Below are positions 20,863 to 32,047 of a stretch of DNA of 64,000 nucleotides, piece by piece. Position 1 is the first letter of the stretch, and the number at the start of each line of letters is the position of its first letter. This DNA comes from Dactylonectria macrodidyma (Eukaryota; Ascomycota; Sordariomycetes; Hypocreales; Nectriaceae). The DNA lies in assembly GCA_020744425.1 (NCBI GenBank), contig JAGMUV010000002.1, positions 4,632,501 through 4,696,500 on the forward strand. Direction: 5' to 3'. The notes beneath the pieces were generated by a model, which saw nothing but the letters and a program-made list of their open reading frames with translations, searched no databases and was not told the DNA's origin. A program made the position numbers and the translations under genes.

Positions 20863-23800
20863 TTATCTACGTACTGATCCATTGGCATGGCTATTCTTGG
20901 TATTATGTGACATGTACGGATTCCGTGTGAGCACCTGTCGTTTCCTAAGCTCCTGATCCCTCATCTTCATCTTCATGCCATCCGGGGGAGACCCGTAGGC
21001 CAGGTGATTACGATCAAATGGTGCATCCAACATCAGACCCTCGAGCGTTTTCACGCGAGAGATAGCCACGTAGCTTAAACCAGTCTGAAAGTCCCGGCAG
21101 GACAGATCTGTAACTATCATGTCTTCGGTGATGCTTTGTGACTTGTGCACGGTAATTGCGTAGCATACGATCAGGGGAAACTGGGTGCGAGCGCAGAGAG
21201 TGGCTCCGATGAGGAAGTCCCTCTCCACTGGGAGAATCGGCACAATCTTCCTGCCATCAGCGGTGGTCAGGAATACCGGTCCGCTGTATTTGTCAAACTC
21301 CATCATGATAACACAGGGAGGGTCTTGGATGGGGTCGGCCCCAGGTGCCCAGCCGATATCGTAAACTGTGCCGCGAGCGCCGTTGCAGAGGCCAACTGGC
21401 TGCCAAAGGTTGGACGTCAGCATCAGACGGGAGCCAATGCATATTGGGATCTGCTTCGCAAGGTTGCCCGCCTTGTCATCAGGCGCAGCAGCCGCGCCGG
21501 GGCCGACGTTCTTAGCCATGACCTGGATGACTGGCCGGCTGAGGCGGTCGAGGTGATAGTGGTTATATTCGTTCACCCTATCTTTAGTGGCGTATACTCG
21601 TAAGGCGTTGACAAACCTTGCGACCTCTTGATCGTCTAGTTTTGCCTGTACGCGGCTGGAAAGGAGCTTCCAGGACTCCACAGATAGTTGAAGCAGTCGC
21701 AATTCCCCGAGAGCTAGGCGGAATGCCTCCTGATCGTCGCCACGCTGCCGCTGGACAACTTTCAAGAAGACCGATTTATCGAATCGCCTATATGCGTTTC
21801 TGCCCTTGATCTCTACTCCCTGAACCTCTTTATCGTAATAAAGCGGCTTCTGCAGCACAGGGGGAAGCTGAAAGAAGTCACCAACCAACAGGATGTTCAG
21901 GCCGCTAAAGAACTCTTCGTTCTTATTCGGGAACGCCTCTCGGAGACGGTCATCGATCCAAGATAGCTGACGCAGTCCAAGCATGCTCTTCTCATCAATG
22001 ATCAGATACTTGATATCTTTAAGCTTCTTCTGGAGCTGAGCCTTATCAATGGCTGAGAGAGGCTTGAAGTCCTTATTAATTGGCAGGTGTAACAGGGAAT
22101 GCAAGGTAGTGCCCGAAATCTGATTTCCCGCGACGCCCGTGGGCGCGGCACGCCAGACGGGTGTCCCTCTCCCGCCCGTCGCGGCTTGAAGGTGCGCGGA
22201 GAGCAGGTTAATGAGGTATGACTTGCCAGTGCCGCCTCCGCCATCCACATGGAGTAACAACTGGGAGGGATCCCGGGTCAGGAAGTGGCCCATCACCGTG
22301 CCGTACACCAGGCGCTGCTCTGGATTTAGGGAATCGCGAGCCTCCAATGGCTGATCATCCACGTCAAGGTCAAGGGTGTTTTCCGCTTTGCGTTGCTTCC
22401 AGTAGTCGCCGTTGAGAATGCCATCATCGGTATACCGCCCAACATGAGGGGTCCAATCGTAATTAATGTCAATATCTCGGCGGCCGAGGATGTCGATGTC
22501 CTCTTCCTCCAGCGGGCGGTCAGGTAGCATGCGGGCGAGTTCATGCCAATCCTCCTCCGCGATGGGCTCCTCATGGGCCTCAAGCTCAAACTCATCGTCC
22601 TCTGCCGTCAATTCATCCGTATCCGGCTCTCCATAATGATCGTCCGCATGGGTATCGTGGAGCTGTCTGCAGCGCATGTACCCGGCTGTGAAAGAATCGA
22701 ACCGCTGGCCACCCACAACGAGCAACTCTTCTGGAAAGCGATGTGGATGAACCATCATCAATTTAACACGACAGAAGTCGTTAAACTGGGAAGAGGCTTC
22801 CATGGATTTGTATCGAGGGAAGTAAGACAGGACCCTCTTTTTCGCGTGAGCAGCGAGTCTCCTCCACGTGTTGAGATTGTACGACTGCAGGTATTCGAGA
22901 TACTTTACATCCTCATGCTGGTCCTTTCTCTCTAGATATTTCCTGTAGCTGCCGATGGCCTCGTTGACATCTCCATCCACACGATACGAACGCGCCTGTC
23001 GCTCCAACGGACGGCAGTCCACGGTGACAACCATACGGGTGCCTTCTTGCAGCGGAATGTTAAGCAGCAGATGGGAAATCTCCTGCGCCGAGTAATCTCT
23101 CTCGGCGATCAGCTTGTTCATGAGGCGAGAGGAGAAGGATAACAGGGGCTGAACGTGCGATGTATGAGGCAAGACCTGGTCTGCAAGCCGGGAGAAAGAC
23201 TCAGTCTTCTTCTCAGCTTTACTGCAATATTTCGCAGCGTATGTAAGGACCGCCTGTAAGCTGGTGCAAGGAGATATGTCGATATTGGCTAGCCAGCCTA
23301 GGATAATCGCAGGGTTGAAGTTGTTCATGAGGCTGTCATTCCGGGCCGCCTCAAAGATGTAGTACGACCGGCCTTCCTTCCTGATCACTGCGGCCAGCTC
23401 CCGCAAGGCACGAGGGAAGTCAAAACGACACTCCCTCTCTGGATTGGCAACGTTGGCCGCCTCGATATCTGCTGCGGCGCCTTCCATATCCCTTGCCAGA
23501 TCGCCGGTTCTTTTCCTCACACGCAAGCAGTACGTGGTGTTGCACTTGTGGCGCTGGCAACGGTTGACGATTTGTGAGAGCCGCAGGAATGTCATCTCTA
23601 TGCTCAGGGGATCCACGCTCAGGGGATTACCCTCACCCTGAGGCATAGTCCTACTCGGCTCGGGGTTAATGGCAGTGACGTGGAATCCCCACGTGCGTGC
23701 AAAAACATCACGAGCGGCTTCGTCCTCCATGTCGGCTCCGGGGCAATTTTCCATCCAGTACAGGCCGTGGTTGTGTGGACTCCCACGCCCTTGCCATTCA

Positions 23801-26580
23801 TAACGATCCCAGTAATCCGTGATGCTGAACTTCTTGCTTAGCACGATATCCCGAAAGAGGCAGTATCGGCGGTAGAAATGGAAAGCAGCAATGTGAGGGT
23901 TCTGCCGCAATAGGCGGCGCGATAGAGCCATCCTCTCCGGCTCGGTGGCGGCTAGCCAGTCGTCATACTGGGGCATGTGCTGGTAGAGACTCCGCCAGTG
24001 TAAATCTGCCGGGCTAAACGTGATGAATGCACCAGGACAACCAAGGTTATAGGCGTAGGCCTCGAGGTCCTGCCTCTTTTTGTTCCAGAATGGACGCGTA
24101 CCGCGAATAGACACCGCATGCCTTGTGATCGAGTTGATCAGCGCCTGCGCCTCGGGGTCCTCGCTGTGTTCGAGCGCCTGAATAAGTTGCTCTCGCGTCA
24201 GCGGCTGCTGTCTCCCATCATGTTGCTTCACGAAGAATCTGGACCGCGAACGTGCTTGTGACCGCATTAGCGTGTTGAAGGCGACGAAGCGGAAGGTCGG
24301 GTGGCGTGCAAAACGCCCGTCGTGCCAGCGCATCGCGTGCTCGACGTAATCCTTGTAATCAATGGAGCGCAATCGGGGTTCAACAAAGTCGGCTCTACCG
24401 TCAGGAAAGAGGCAGGGAAATGCCAAGGAGAGTAGGGCATGAGAGCGATTGAACTCATTAATGGGTGTGTGTCGTATATTCGGGAGCTGCAGCTCGTGTT
24501 GTGCCTGCGCCTGGAAGCTTGTGGAAAGCCCTGAATCAGCGCCTGATTCTCCGGAGAGAATAGACCGCAGAGCATCGAGCTCCGTGTCCTTAGCCAACAG
24601 GTCCGGCACCGCAGCCTCGTCCTCCAGGTCAGGCTCTGCCTCCTGATCTTCCTCGGGTGAGTCGGGTCCAACATCGGCAGCCTCCACCTGACTCTGGGGG
24701 ATAGCATCCAGGACATTACCATCTTGGGGCAATTGATTCAGCCGCTCTTCGTCGATGGCGACGCATCGATAGCCGGGATGATGGCGGCGGAGGTAGTCTA
24801 GCCATATGACAACCGGCTGGCGGCGCACGCGGAACTGGCGGGTGAATTGCCGGCTAAGATTTGCGTGGGACGACGTATTCGCAGGACGTAGTAACACAGT
24901 GTTCAACTCTTGCGGCAAAAGCGGGAGCTGGTTGTACACTAAGCCAACCTCCCGGAGAAAGTGAATTACGTGCCCTCGATACTTGTACTGCTGCCCTCGC
25001 ACAAGCATAATGTTCACGTGGACGTGAACACGAGCAATCAACGACTCTTCGGTAGGCGTGAGCTGGGGCAACCGGCCCGGCACAGGGCCAAAGTCGAGCT
25101 GATTGTCCGCAGAGAAGAAATATGGCTCGTCGGGCTGGCGCTTCTCATCCCTCCGATAACAACGCGCACAAATGCCATCGCAATCGATCTTCATCTGGAA
25201 CCAACTCTCTTGGCATCGACTGCAAAACTGCATTTGGTCATTGTCCAGCTCTGTCCAGAACTCGCGGAGGATTTCCTTGTCGCGACCAGTCAAGGCGCAA
25301 GCCTCAAGGTCTCCATTCCACACCGGGTCTTGTGCATGAAATACCGCCGATTCTTCAGGTGGAATCATCACTGGGCTCCGATACCGTCGTGGCGGCCTCG
25401 ACGATGGAGTTTGCCTTTGAGATTGTCTCGGCCGCCCTCCTGTACCAGGGGCAGGACCACGGCGACCACGCCTTGGCTGTGCGGAAGGCTGCGGCAAGCG
25501 ATGGCGAAGAGGGCTTCCATCCACGGAATTATTATTGTCGTTCTCGTCTTCGTCCCCTGGATCGGAATCACACTCCACCCCTAATTGTTTGAGGTACCTC
25601 TGTGGTCGAGCAGGCGAAAGGAGTAAGTTGAAATAGTCCTCGGCGTCAATATCAGATTCAGAGAAATGTCCCCTGTCATTGCCTCCCTTGGTTATCCCAT
25701 TCCCGTCTTGAAACCAACTCGGTTGTAGTCGATCTCGACTCCCATCTACGCTCCGTGGTTAGCCTGAACAATTTACCAGGACGACAGCACAAGGATACCT
25801 TCTCCAGGACCCTCAGACCCATCAAAGACGCCGAGTTGAGATATTGTGGGAGTCAGTGACACAGTCTCCCCTGCACGGCGTCGTGAACGATGGTCGCGCT
25901 GGACAGCGGCCAGCTTGGCCCTCGCCCCGGCCTTGGAAGGATCATCTTGCGAGTCTTTCCCGGCCCTGTGGAACCTAGCAGCCAAGTAAGAGTAATCTAC
26001 ACTAGTTGTGCTGCTTCGGACAGTAGATGGATCAGAATGTGAGGCGGTTGGATGGGTCGTTGGCTGCGCGGGAGGTGAGGGAGCCATTTCCCGGAAGAGC
26101 CGCGAGCTTTGTTGGGTTGGTGGAATTGGCGTCCCTAGCACTACGTGAGGCTGGCTGATTGACTCTCTGAATAACCTCCTAGCTGCATGAAGTTGTTGTA
26201 GCTTCTCTGGCGACGTGGGCTGGGTTCCAGACCTGTCCTTAGCAGGGGATAAGCCAGCTTCTCCGTCAGTTCGCTTCCGGGCAGGTCTTTCAGCTGAGGA
26301 AGAACGGACGGCGAGGTTCCTCAATGTTTGGATCGCGCTTCTGGATCTGGAATTCTTTATTCAGTTAGTGTTGAATGCTCTTATGGTCTTACGGAGTGAG
26401 TGGGGAGACAGAGCTGACATGAGAATTGCACTGACTACGACAGCCGAGGCAGTTTTTGGTTTTCCCAGCAGATTTCCGTTTACTGACGAAGTCACCCGCC
26501 GGTTTCTCCTCGCCACAGCGGGCACAGACGATGGAAATCAAGTCATCTTGAAGCCCTTGAGGAGTAGACTTAGGACTCAT
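20863..26580 (-). CDS. Helitron Rep-helicase (RepHel)
   Basis: Three exons: 26580-26432, 26346-25799 and 25745-20863. They give about 1,859 residues without a stop. The introns are 85 and 53 nt; the first donor (GTGCAA) is weak. Exon 1 carries a CARC...CLGC zinc-finger-like pair common at the start of fungal Helitron proteins. Exon 3 carries another (CSRC...CARC). The Rep part has the HUH-type string GSPHNHGLYW (about residue 886) and the tyrosine motif TYAAKYCSK (about 1070). The Pif1-like helicase part has GGGGTGKS (about 1406), LIIDEKSM, LVGDFFQLPPV, TVHKSQSIT and YVAISRVKTLEGL. Every key element for strand cleavage and unwinding is visible and uninterrupted, so the element may be autonomous. 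Expression and activity are inference. A model starting at 25578 would miss the first 288 residues. Confidence 0.87.
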
Positions 26581-26807
26581 TACTTAATGAAGCACGCATC
26601 AAGACGCGTTGTTTCAATGAAATTTCCATGTCAAGCGAAGCGCAAGTAAACAAACCAGGGGTGCTGCGAGCCGCAGAAAGCTAGGCCCACTTCTTAGCAG
26701 CCATTGTCCAGTTGTTGCACGTTTTGCGGCCATCCATACAAATTGCTGGCCAATCAGAACCCGGGAAACTTATTGACCCCTGTCTGCACCAAACCCTTAA
26801 TGTAGAG

Positions 26808-26822
26808 TCAGCCTTCGGCTGA
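26808..26822 (-). repeat. 5' terminal repeat of the Helitron
   Basis: On the minus strand this reads TCAGCCGAAGGCTGA and is taken as the 5' tip. Its first 14 bases recur inverted at 20812-20825. The flanking base is T on the minus strand. Confidence 0.7.
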
Positions 26823-27087
26823 ATTATGAGCCATCTGATGTAGATCTTAGTAGTGCCTGAGGATGTAGAGAGTTCTACTATTATAAAGTTTCGATAGGTA
26901 TTAAGGCATCTCTCCCATTCCTTGCTTTATTGGCTACACATCCAAGCATTAGCCACCAGTATGGCTATCCGCTCCATCGAGGGCAAGTTGCTGCTAGCAC
27001 AGAGTCAATTTCAAGATCACATCGTCTACAAACCCGCATATATCCCTAAGAATGAGATTAATTAGTATACGCTGTATAGTTGTAGTT
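26823..27087. other. Right flank of the Helitron
   Basis: Short spacer between the Helitron and the EXPERA-like gene. Nothing was recognised. Confidence 0.3.
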
Positions 27088-27855
27088 TTAAAATGTGTTT
27101 GAACAAATTTGTCCTCTTTCAGTCTTCCTCACTCCCGTCGCTAGTCTTGCCTCACTTTTCTCTTGCTCTCCATGCCATCTAAAGCAAGACAAAGGAGCAA
27201 CAGCGAGAAGCGGCCATTGGTCTCGCTTTATGTGAGACTGGTCTTGTACCCGAGCTAGAAGACGCAGCTGCATGTCTACAGTCATAGCAATGGCTATTCA
27301 TATCCCCTTAGTTGGTCTCAAGATGAATGCGTTGAGCAACACTTACGGAGCACAGCATAGGGCAGATAAGCCCCGAACAAGAGCGTCTGTTTGGCTTGAT
27401 GACTGATGATTTCAGGGCCCAGATACCACATATCATGGCACACCACAGCTGTGCAGAGACCCGTCACAATACCGTACACGTTGGCTGTAAGCCCACCAGC
27501 ACTATTGAGCTGTTGCTTCCCGAACAGGGCGCGGGCGAGATACAGGGCCATGGGGAACTGGACTAGCAGTTCCACCCAGACCAGGAAGTCAAAAAAGTGG
27601 CCAGGGGTGTCATGACGGTAGTATGGGTCAGACATGGTGGTGATATACCAATTACGATAGTTAACGAGGAAATGCAAAGGTGAGCCAGCGTGTTGACAGA
27701 GACTGCGGATAGAAGGGGACGAAGTCGACGCCTGATGATGATCAGCCAAGGTCGTTGTAGGATTAATGCGTGAAATCACTGACCTAACATCGCGGTCAGA
27801 TGCAAGACTACTACCGCTAGATAGAGGTAATCGCGACGTGGTTGAAATACGACAT
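27088..27855 (-). pseudogene. EXPERA/TMEM97 (sigma-2 receptor)-like protein, frameshifted
   Basis: Pieces of one EXPERA protein appear in order. They are PRRDYLYLAVVVLHLTAML (to about 27787), then VDFVPFYPQSLSTRWLTFAFP after a GTCAGT...TCAG intron, then LVNYRNWYITTMSDPYYRH with the long middle part, then a last exon PIAMTVDMQLRLLARV after a GTAAGT...ATAG intron ending at 27088. The second and third pieces are in different frames with no usable intron between them, so one base seems missing near 27675. The ATG at 27855 is also out of frame with the first piece, although an unseen upstream exon could supply the start. Intact homologues are four-helix endoplasmic reticulum proteins handling sterol intermediates. 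The C-terminal tail after LARV is longer than usual. An assembly error is possible. Confidence 0.6.
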
Positions 27856-28335
27856 GATGAGATTTTTGCTGCTTGATAGTTAGATGTAGGGACGTGAGCT
27901 GACTTGGCACCGAACCGAGAGAAAGAAGAAAAGTACATAGAGAGTAAGCGCTAATGTCAAGTGGTTCGATCGCATGACCAGGCGGGGTAAGCTGCAGTAC
28001 TACATGAGACCAGTAATCTCGAAATTTGAAGGCATTCCCGGCCTAGTGTCCACATGGTCACTTTTATCATCATAGCAACTAAAATAATGTTTAAAAATTG
28101 TAGGTATCTCTCAGCCTCGATCATTATCCTCCTAAGCTATGACTTGTGACCTGAAAGGCCTCTGCTCATGTTGAACTTCTCAGAGCCCCGTTCCCGACCG
28201 AGAATGCGAAAATTGATACTATGTTCGCTAACCAGCCTTGAACCTAAGGTCTAGTCCATGCCAAAGGAAGCGACGGTCGAAGCCAAGATTGAATAGTTAA
28301 CTGGTGTAATTGAAATACCTTCTTCTAGTGCTAAA
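27856..28335. other. Intergenic
   Basis: About 480 bp between two minus-strand genes. A possible upstream exon of the EXPERA-like gene was sought but not found. Confidence 0.3.
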
Positions 28336-29215
28336 TTAAACCAACCAAGCGTTGAAAAATGCAATGGCTTGGAGAAATGCTTGTTCCTTGGCAAATCTTT
28401 CCTGGTTCTTGCTTAGGTCACAACGCACCGCAAACCCGTGCGCAACCCCTGAAAACAGATTGATCTGGTACAAGCCGCCGTTTTCCTTCAATATCTCCTC
28501 ACTCCGACGACGTTTCTCTGCCGTGAACAAGGCATCGGTCTCCGCCGCCGCAATTGACAACGGGCCTGTGACGGCGGCAAGCTCAGCTTCTTCAACAAAG
28601 CTTGGGTGGGCGATGAAGCCAACCTCGATACCATCCTTATAATGACGCAGGACATATTTTGCACCAAAACAGTACCCGACCGCGCCAATGTGCTCAATGA
28701 CAAGCTCCGTCTTCATATACGTCAAGGCCTCTTGAACGATGGGGTCGACTTCCTTCGTCGTGTGGCCACCTGCGCCGTTGCGACCGTTTTGCATCCAGTC
28801 TGGCAAGTTGACTTCCTCGAGGGTGTTCACCTCAATGGCGTCGCCCTTGAATAGGTCGATGATGATGGTGGTGTATCCGCTTGCCGCAAACTCATCGGCG
28901 AGGAGCTTGCTGTTGTCCCAAATGCCGATGATATCTGGCACATAGAGGAGGCCAACATTCGGACGAGCGTTTTGGGATGACGGTGTCGCAAGATAAGCAT
29001 CATGATGCCCAATTTTGATCGTCTTTCCAGTTGAAGTACCTCTATAGTTTGAACTTTCAGCTCCATGATTGCTGTGAGAAAGCAACTGGCCAGCACAATA
29101 AAATCCTTCCAAATTGTTATGACGAAAGGAAAGTGGCCGTGAAAGATGAAAAACAATGAGCTTACTCGTGGTGAACGCCAACAGTGCAGCATCGCGCAGG
29201 TGGGTGTGACGCCAT
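28336..29215 (-). CDS. Dienelactone hydrolase family protein
   Basis: Exons 29215-29166 and 29041-28336 (124-nt intron, donor GTAAGC, acceptor CTATAG) give 251 residues. The short first exon encodes MASHPPARCCTVGVHHE and joins GTSTGKTIKIGHHDAYLATP, the usual N-terminus of fungal members. Starting at the longer ATG at 29265 reads through the intron and loses this. The catalytic triad is visible: Cys in GYCFGAK (about 140), Asp in AETDALF (about 188) and His in GVAHGFAVR (about 217). The family hydrolyses dienelactones and related esters in aromatic catabolism; the actual substrate here is unknown. It is cytosolic by lack of a signal. It is downstream of the AflR-type regulator on the same strand, which may mark a small pathway locus. 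Confidence 0.88.
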
Positions 29216-29908
29216 TTTGAAGTACCTGGTGGGATGAATTGATGAGCAATTCCCGAGTTCTCCAAGCTTTTCGAGCTAATGGATTCTATGATAAGTTGAA
29301 AGAAAGTGCGATAGGGGAAAATTGAAGCAGCGTGTGATCCCGCTTATATACTGGTTATGTTTCACCAACAAAGACATTACGTGTCAGCCCTGGATGGCAG
29401 AGGATGCAGTGCTTGATGTGTAGGGAATGGCCATCATGATCAGAATGGGATATTCCCGGACTCGAATCTGTTTAGTTGGCATAATGCCAATCCGAGACTG
29501 GTCATCAACACACTCGATTTCGTACACCAGGTCTTCGGTAATTGCCTGATCTGGTAAGGTGGCTAACAGTTACATGAGTTTGGATGCAAGACACCATTGC
29601 ACTTATCAATGGTGCTAATTCGGACCAAATGACACGGAAACATTTCATCGGCTTCAGAGTATCGTTCATTTGTATCGGTTGCTTCGTAATCCGGTATGAT
29701 CTTTCTCTATTTCTATTAAATTCGCCATATTTTCCTCTTGTGCTAAGACTCGGCCCATCCCTAGTCCCAATTTTTCGAGTACGATCTTCGCCGCCAGATG
29801 TCATAGAGGAATAAATATTAAGAATCTCGTCAAATCAAGCTCGACCCTAGTTTGAAACCTCCATAGCGTTAATATAGATCCAACACATGCCTAAATGGTT
29901 GACTGAGA
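29216..29908. promoter_or_regulatory. Upstream region of dienelactone hydrolase
   Basis: About 0.7 kb. Short frames on both strands (about 75-100 codons) lack any domain. A TATA-like string (TATATA) lies near 29343-29348 on the side of the hydrolase start. Confidence 0.3.
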
Positions 29909-31493
29909 TCAACCTACAAGACTCTGCAGCATGACCTGGAAGGACTCGTCCATTGAAGCGCCAGCGTGTTGAAGGCGCCTGATAAACGACATGATCTTTC
30001 CGAATCTTGCTTGGCTATTTTGTGTTTGCTGCGACTCGCTAATGCGCACCAGCAGCTGATTAAAATTTCGGACCTGGATTTTGGCAAGGACGCGGATCAT
30101 ATGCAGCTGCTCGTCGTAAGAGTACTGGGCACGAAATTCGGGGGAAAACATATCGGGGTTGCACGGCGTTTGGATGGCAGCTTCGCCGGATATATCGAAT
30201 AGCTCCGAGTTTGACGCATCCAGGATCGTTTTACGTCGAGGGAGATGAGCAAAAGGCAACGGCATAGTTATGTCCGCCGTTGCAATGGATCCAAGTTCGT
30301 CCCCTTCTGCTGAGCTGAAATGTGGTTGTTGTATGCGTCTTGATAGGCATTCAAACATGTTCGCCACTCTGCCGCAAATAATGAGTATTATAGTAGAGGT
30401 CTGAAGCAGGTTGGTGCATTTATTGCAGTCAAGCGGCTTGCAGCAGTGAAATATCAGCCATTTCTGAAGCTTTAGAACATGGTCAAAAGCAAGTGTCCTC
30501 AGTTGGAAGGCATCGTCATCGAGCTTTTGGACAATGTCCAGGGTGTCCTCCAAGCAGGAGCACTTGGCTACATTATTCGAACTTTCAGCTGCATGTGCCT
30601 CGGTTGGTGTGGGGTCCGTAGCGGATACACAAGGCGTTACGGGAAAGTCGGCGAGGAACTGCGCGATGTCCAAAGATGATGAGCCAGCCAGGCTTTCTGC
30701 AGCGGGGGACAGATCCTGTACGTTTCCACTCAACGTGTAGTCTACGTTTCACGTAATGTCAGTGTAAGTTCGCGCACTGGTCACCATATGTGTCTCATAT
30801 CGAGCCGTACCTAACTGGCCAACTGGTAGAGTGGTGCCGGTCTCGCCATAGGCTGTAGCCTGAGTTGCCGTTGGATCGTTTGAAGTGCTGTCCACGTTCG
30901 GCCCTCCGGTTTCAATACTGCTAGATTGGCTAACAGGATGTTCATGGATCGAGTTTGATCGACAATTTGCAAGTGAATTTTGAGTAAAGACGCCGTTCAC
31001 CATATTTTTTGTCCAAGGGTCGAGTCCAGCCTGCGAGGTGTTCAGCGGGTTGGTCGTTCGGGCTTGCTGAGCTGGTGGATCATTGTTGTTAATCGTAAAT
31101 GAGGCCTCATCTTCGATATGCGTTTGTCTTGGTGAACAGTTGATGGGTGGAACCTTTTGATTGCCCCTGGTTCGTTGCCTGTCAAGTGCTGGGGGGAATA
31201 CGCAAACGATTTGCTGAATGTTGCATCTATCGCATGAGCGTCTATTGCCAGTGCAACGAACCTGTGATTTTCCATGTCAAAATCCATTCATCCAAAGACA
31301 ATCTAACACTACAGTGTCAGTGAATTAATGGCTGTTTACGCACCTTCTTGTTCCGACACCCGACACAGGCATCTCTGCGGTTGGATCCAAAGCGGCCGCG
31401 ACTGTTGCGGCCTTGGTGGGCATCGCTCAGCGCGACCGGCTCCATCCCTGCATCTCTCGCCCCATTCTTGGTAGCCTTTAATGTGATGAACAT
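29909..31493 (-). CDS. Zn2Cys6 regulator with AflR-type domain
   Basis: Three exons: 31493-31344, 31261-30811 and 30741-29909. The introns are 82 and 69 nt (donors GTGCGT and GTACGG), giving about 477 residues. The first junction completes the cluster: CVGCRNKK joined to VRCTGNRRSCDRCNIQQIVC, with C-x2-C-x6-C-x6-C-x2-C-x6-C spacing. The C-terminal exon has CSCLEDTLDIVQKLDDD, LKLQKWLIFHCCKPLDC and STIILIICGRVANMFE, typical of the aflatoxin-regulatory (AflR) domain family. It is a nuclear transcription factor, usually regulating a nearby secondary-metabolite or catabolic gene set. It is divergent (555 bp) from the reductase at 32048 and upstream of the dienelactone hydrolase. The start could instead be the ATG at 31445. 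No polyketide or peptide synthase is in the window, so the target pathway is unknown. Confidence 0.83.
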
Positions 31494-32047
31494 TTTGCCA
31501 AAGTTGGAAGTGCCGTCCGGGAGATGACAGAATAGGATAAAATCAGATTTGGAGTTGGTCGACGGGGAGGTGCTCAATGATGATGAGTTCGGTGTTTACC
31601 TATCATGGTAAGGCGGCTCGGTACTTACCTTATTGGGCATGGTGCTGGACGACCAGACGCAGACATTACTCAGCGGCTTGGTGATGGTATCGCCATGTAA
31701 TTCGTACCCACGCCTTGAGCCTGGACGATCATGCGCTGAAATGGGAATTTACAGGTGAAATTCCATCATCTCAAGGCTTTCAATCCAAGCTTGGTCACAT
31801 GTATAATTGTGGAACAAACGCGCGTATTAGTGATGTTCTCAACGAGTATGGTCGACGACGTGCTCATAGTGGAACTTTGGAGACTCCTGTATTTATATGA
31901 TAGCTTCCATCCGAGGAATGTCTTTCTAATTTCACGACATCTCAACTCATCTTGCCTTTCCATTCGTAATAACATCTTCTTATACACGATCAAGAGTTAA
32001 TTTTTAAGACTTCTTCCCACCACGTTACTCCTGTCACACCATTCAAG
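31494..32047. promoter_or_regulatory. Divergent promoter, AflR-type regulator and reductase
   Basis: 555 bp between divergent starts. Candidate palindromic sites of the TCG-N5-CGA kind bound by AflR were not found by eye. Co-regulation is inference from orientation. Confidence 0.35.

Larger units (their letters stand above)
20755..26822 (-). mobile_element. Helitron2/Helentron-like rolling-circle transposon, apparently complete
   Basis: The element lies on the minus strand and holds one long Rep-helicase gene. Its 5' end (right side, 26822) starts TCAGCCGAAGGCTGA on the minus strand. The inverted copy of the first 14 bases (CAGCCTTCGGCTGA on the minus strand) lies beyond the stop codon at 20825-20812. 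It is followed by an 11-bp stem hairpin at 20807-20769. A terminal repeat at the 5' tip, its inverted partner set back from the 3' tip, and a terminal hairpin are the asymmetric layout described for Helitron2/Helentron elements. The base before the 5' TC is T, not A, which also argues against the canonical A/T target. The exact 3' tip was not fixed; 20755 is an estimate within about 20 bp. No target duplication is expected for this class. Confidence 0.78.

Noticed and set aside
24961..25592. Long plus-strand frames of 207 and 156 codons
   Set aside because: They lie antisense to the first part of exon 3 of the Helitron RepHel gene and reflect its composition; no domain is visible.
20812..26822. 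Canonical Helitron ends (5' TC, 3' CTGA) at the two copies of the near-palindrome
   Set aside because: The base before the 5' TC is T and the base after the CTGA is G, so the A/T target rule fails. The strong hairpin also lies outside this boundary, which fits the Helitron2 layout better.
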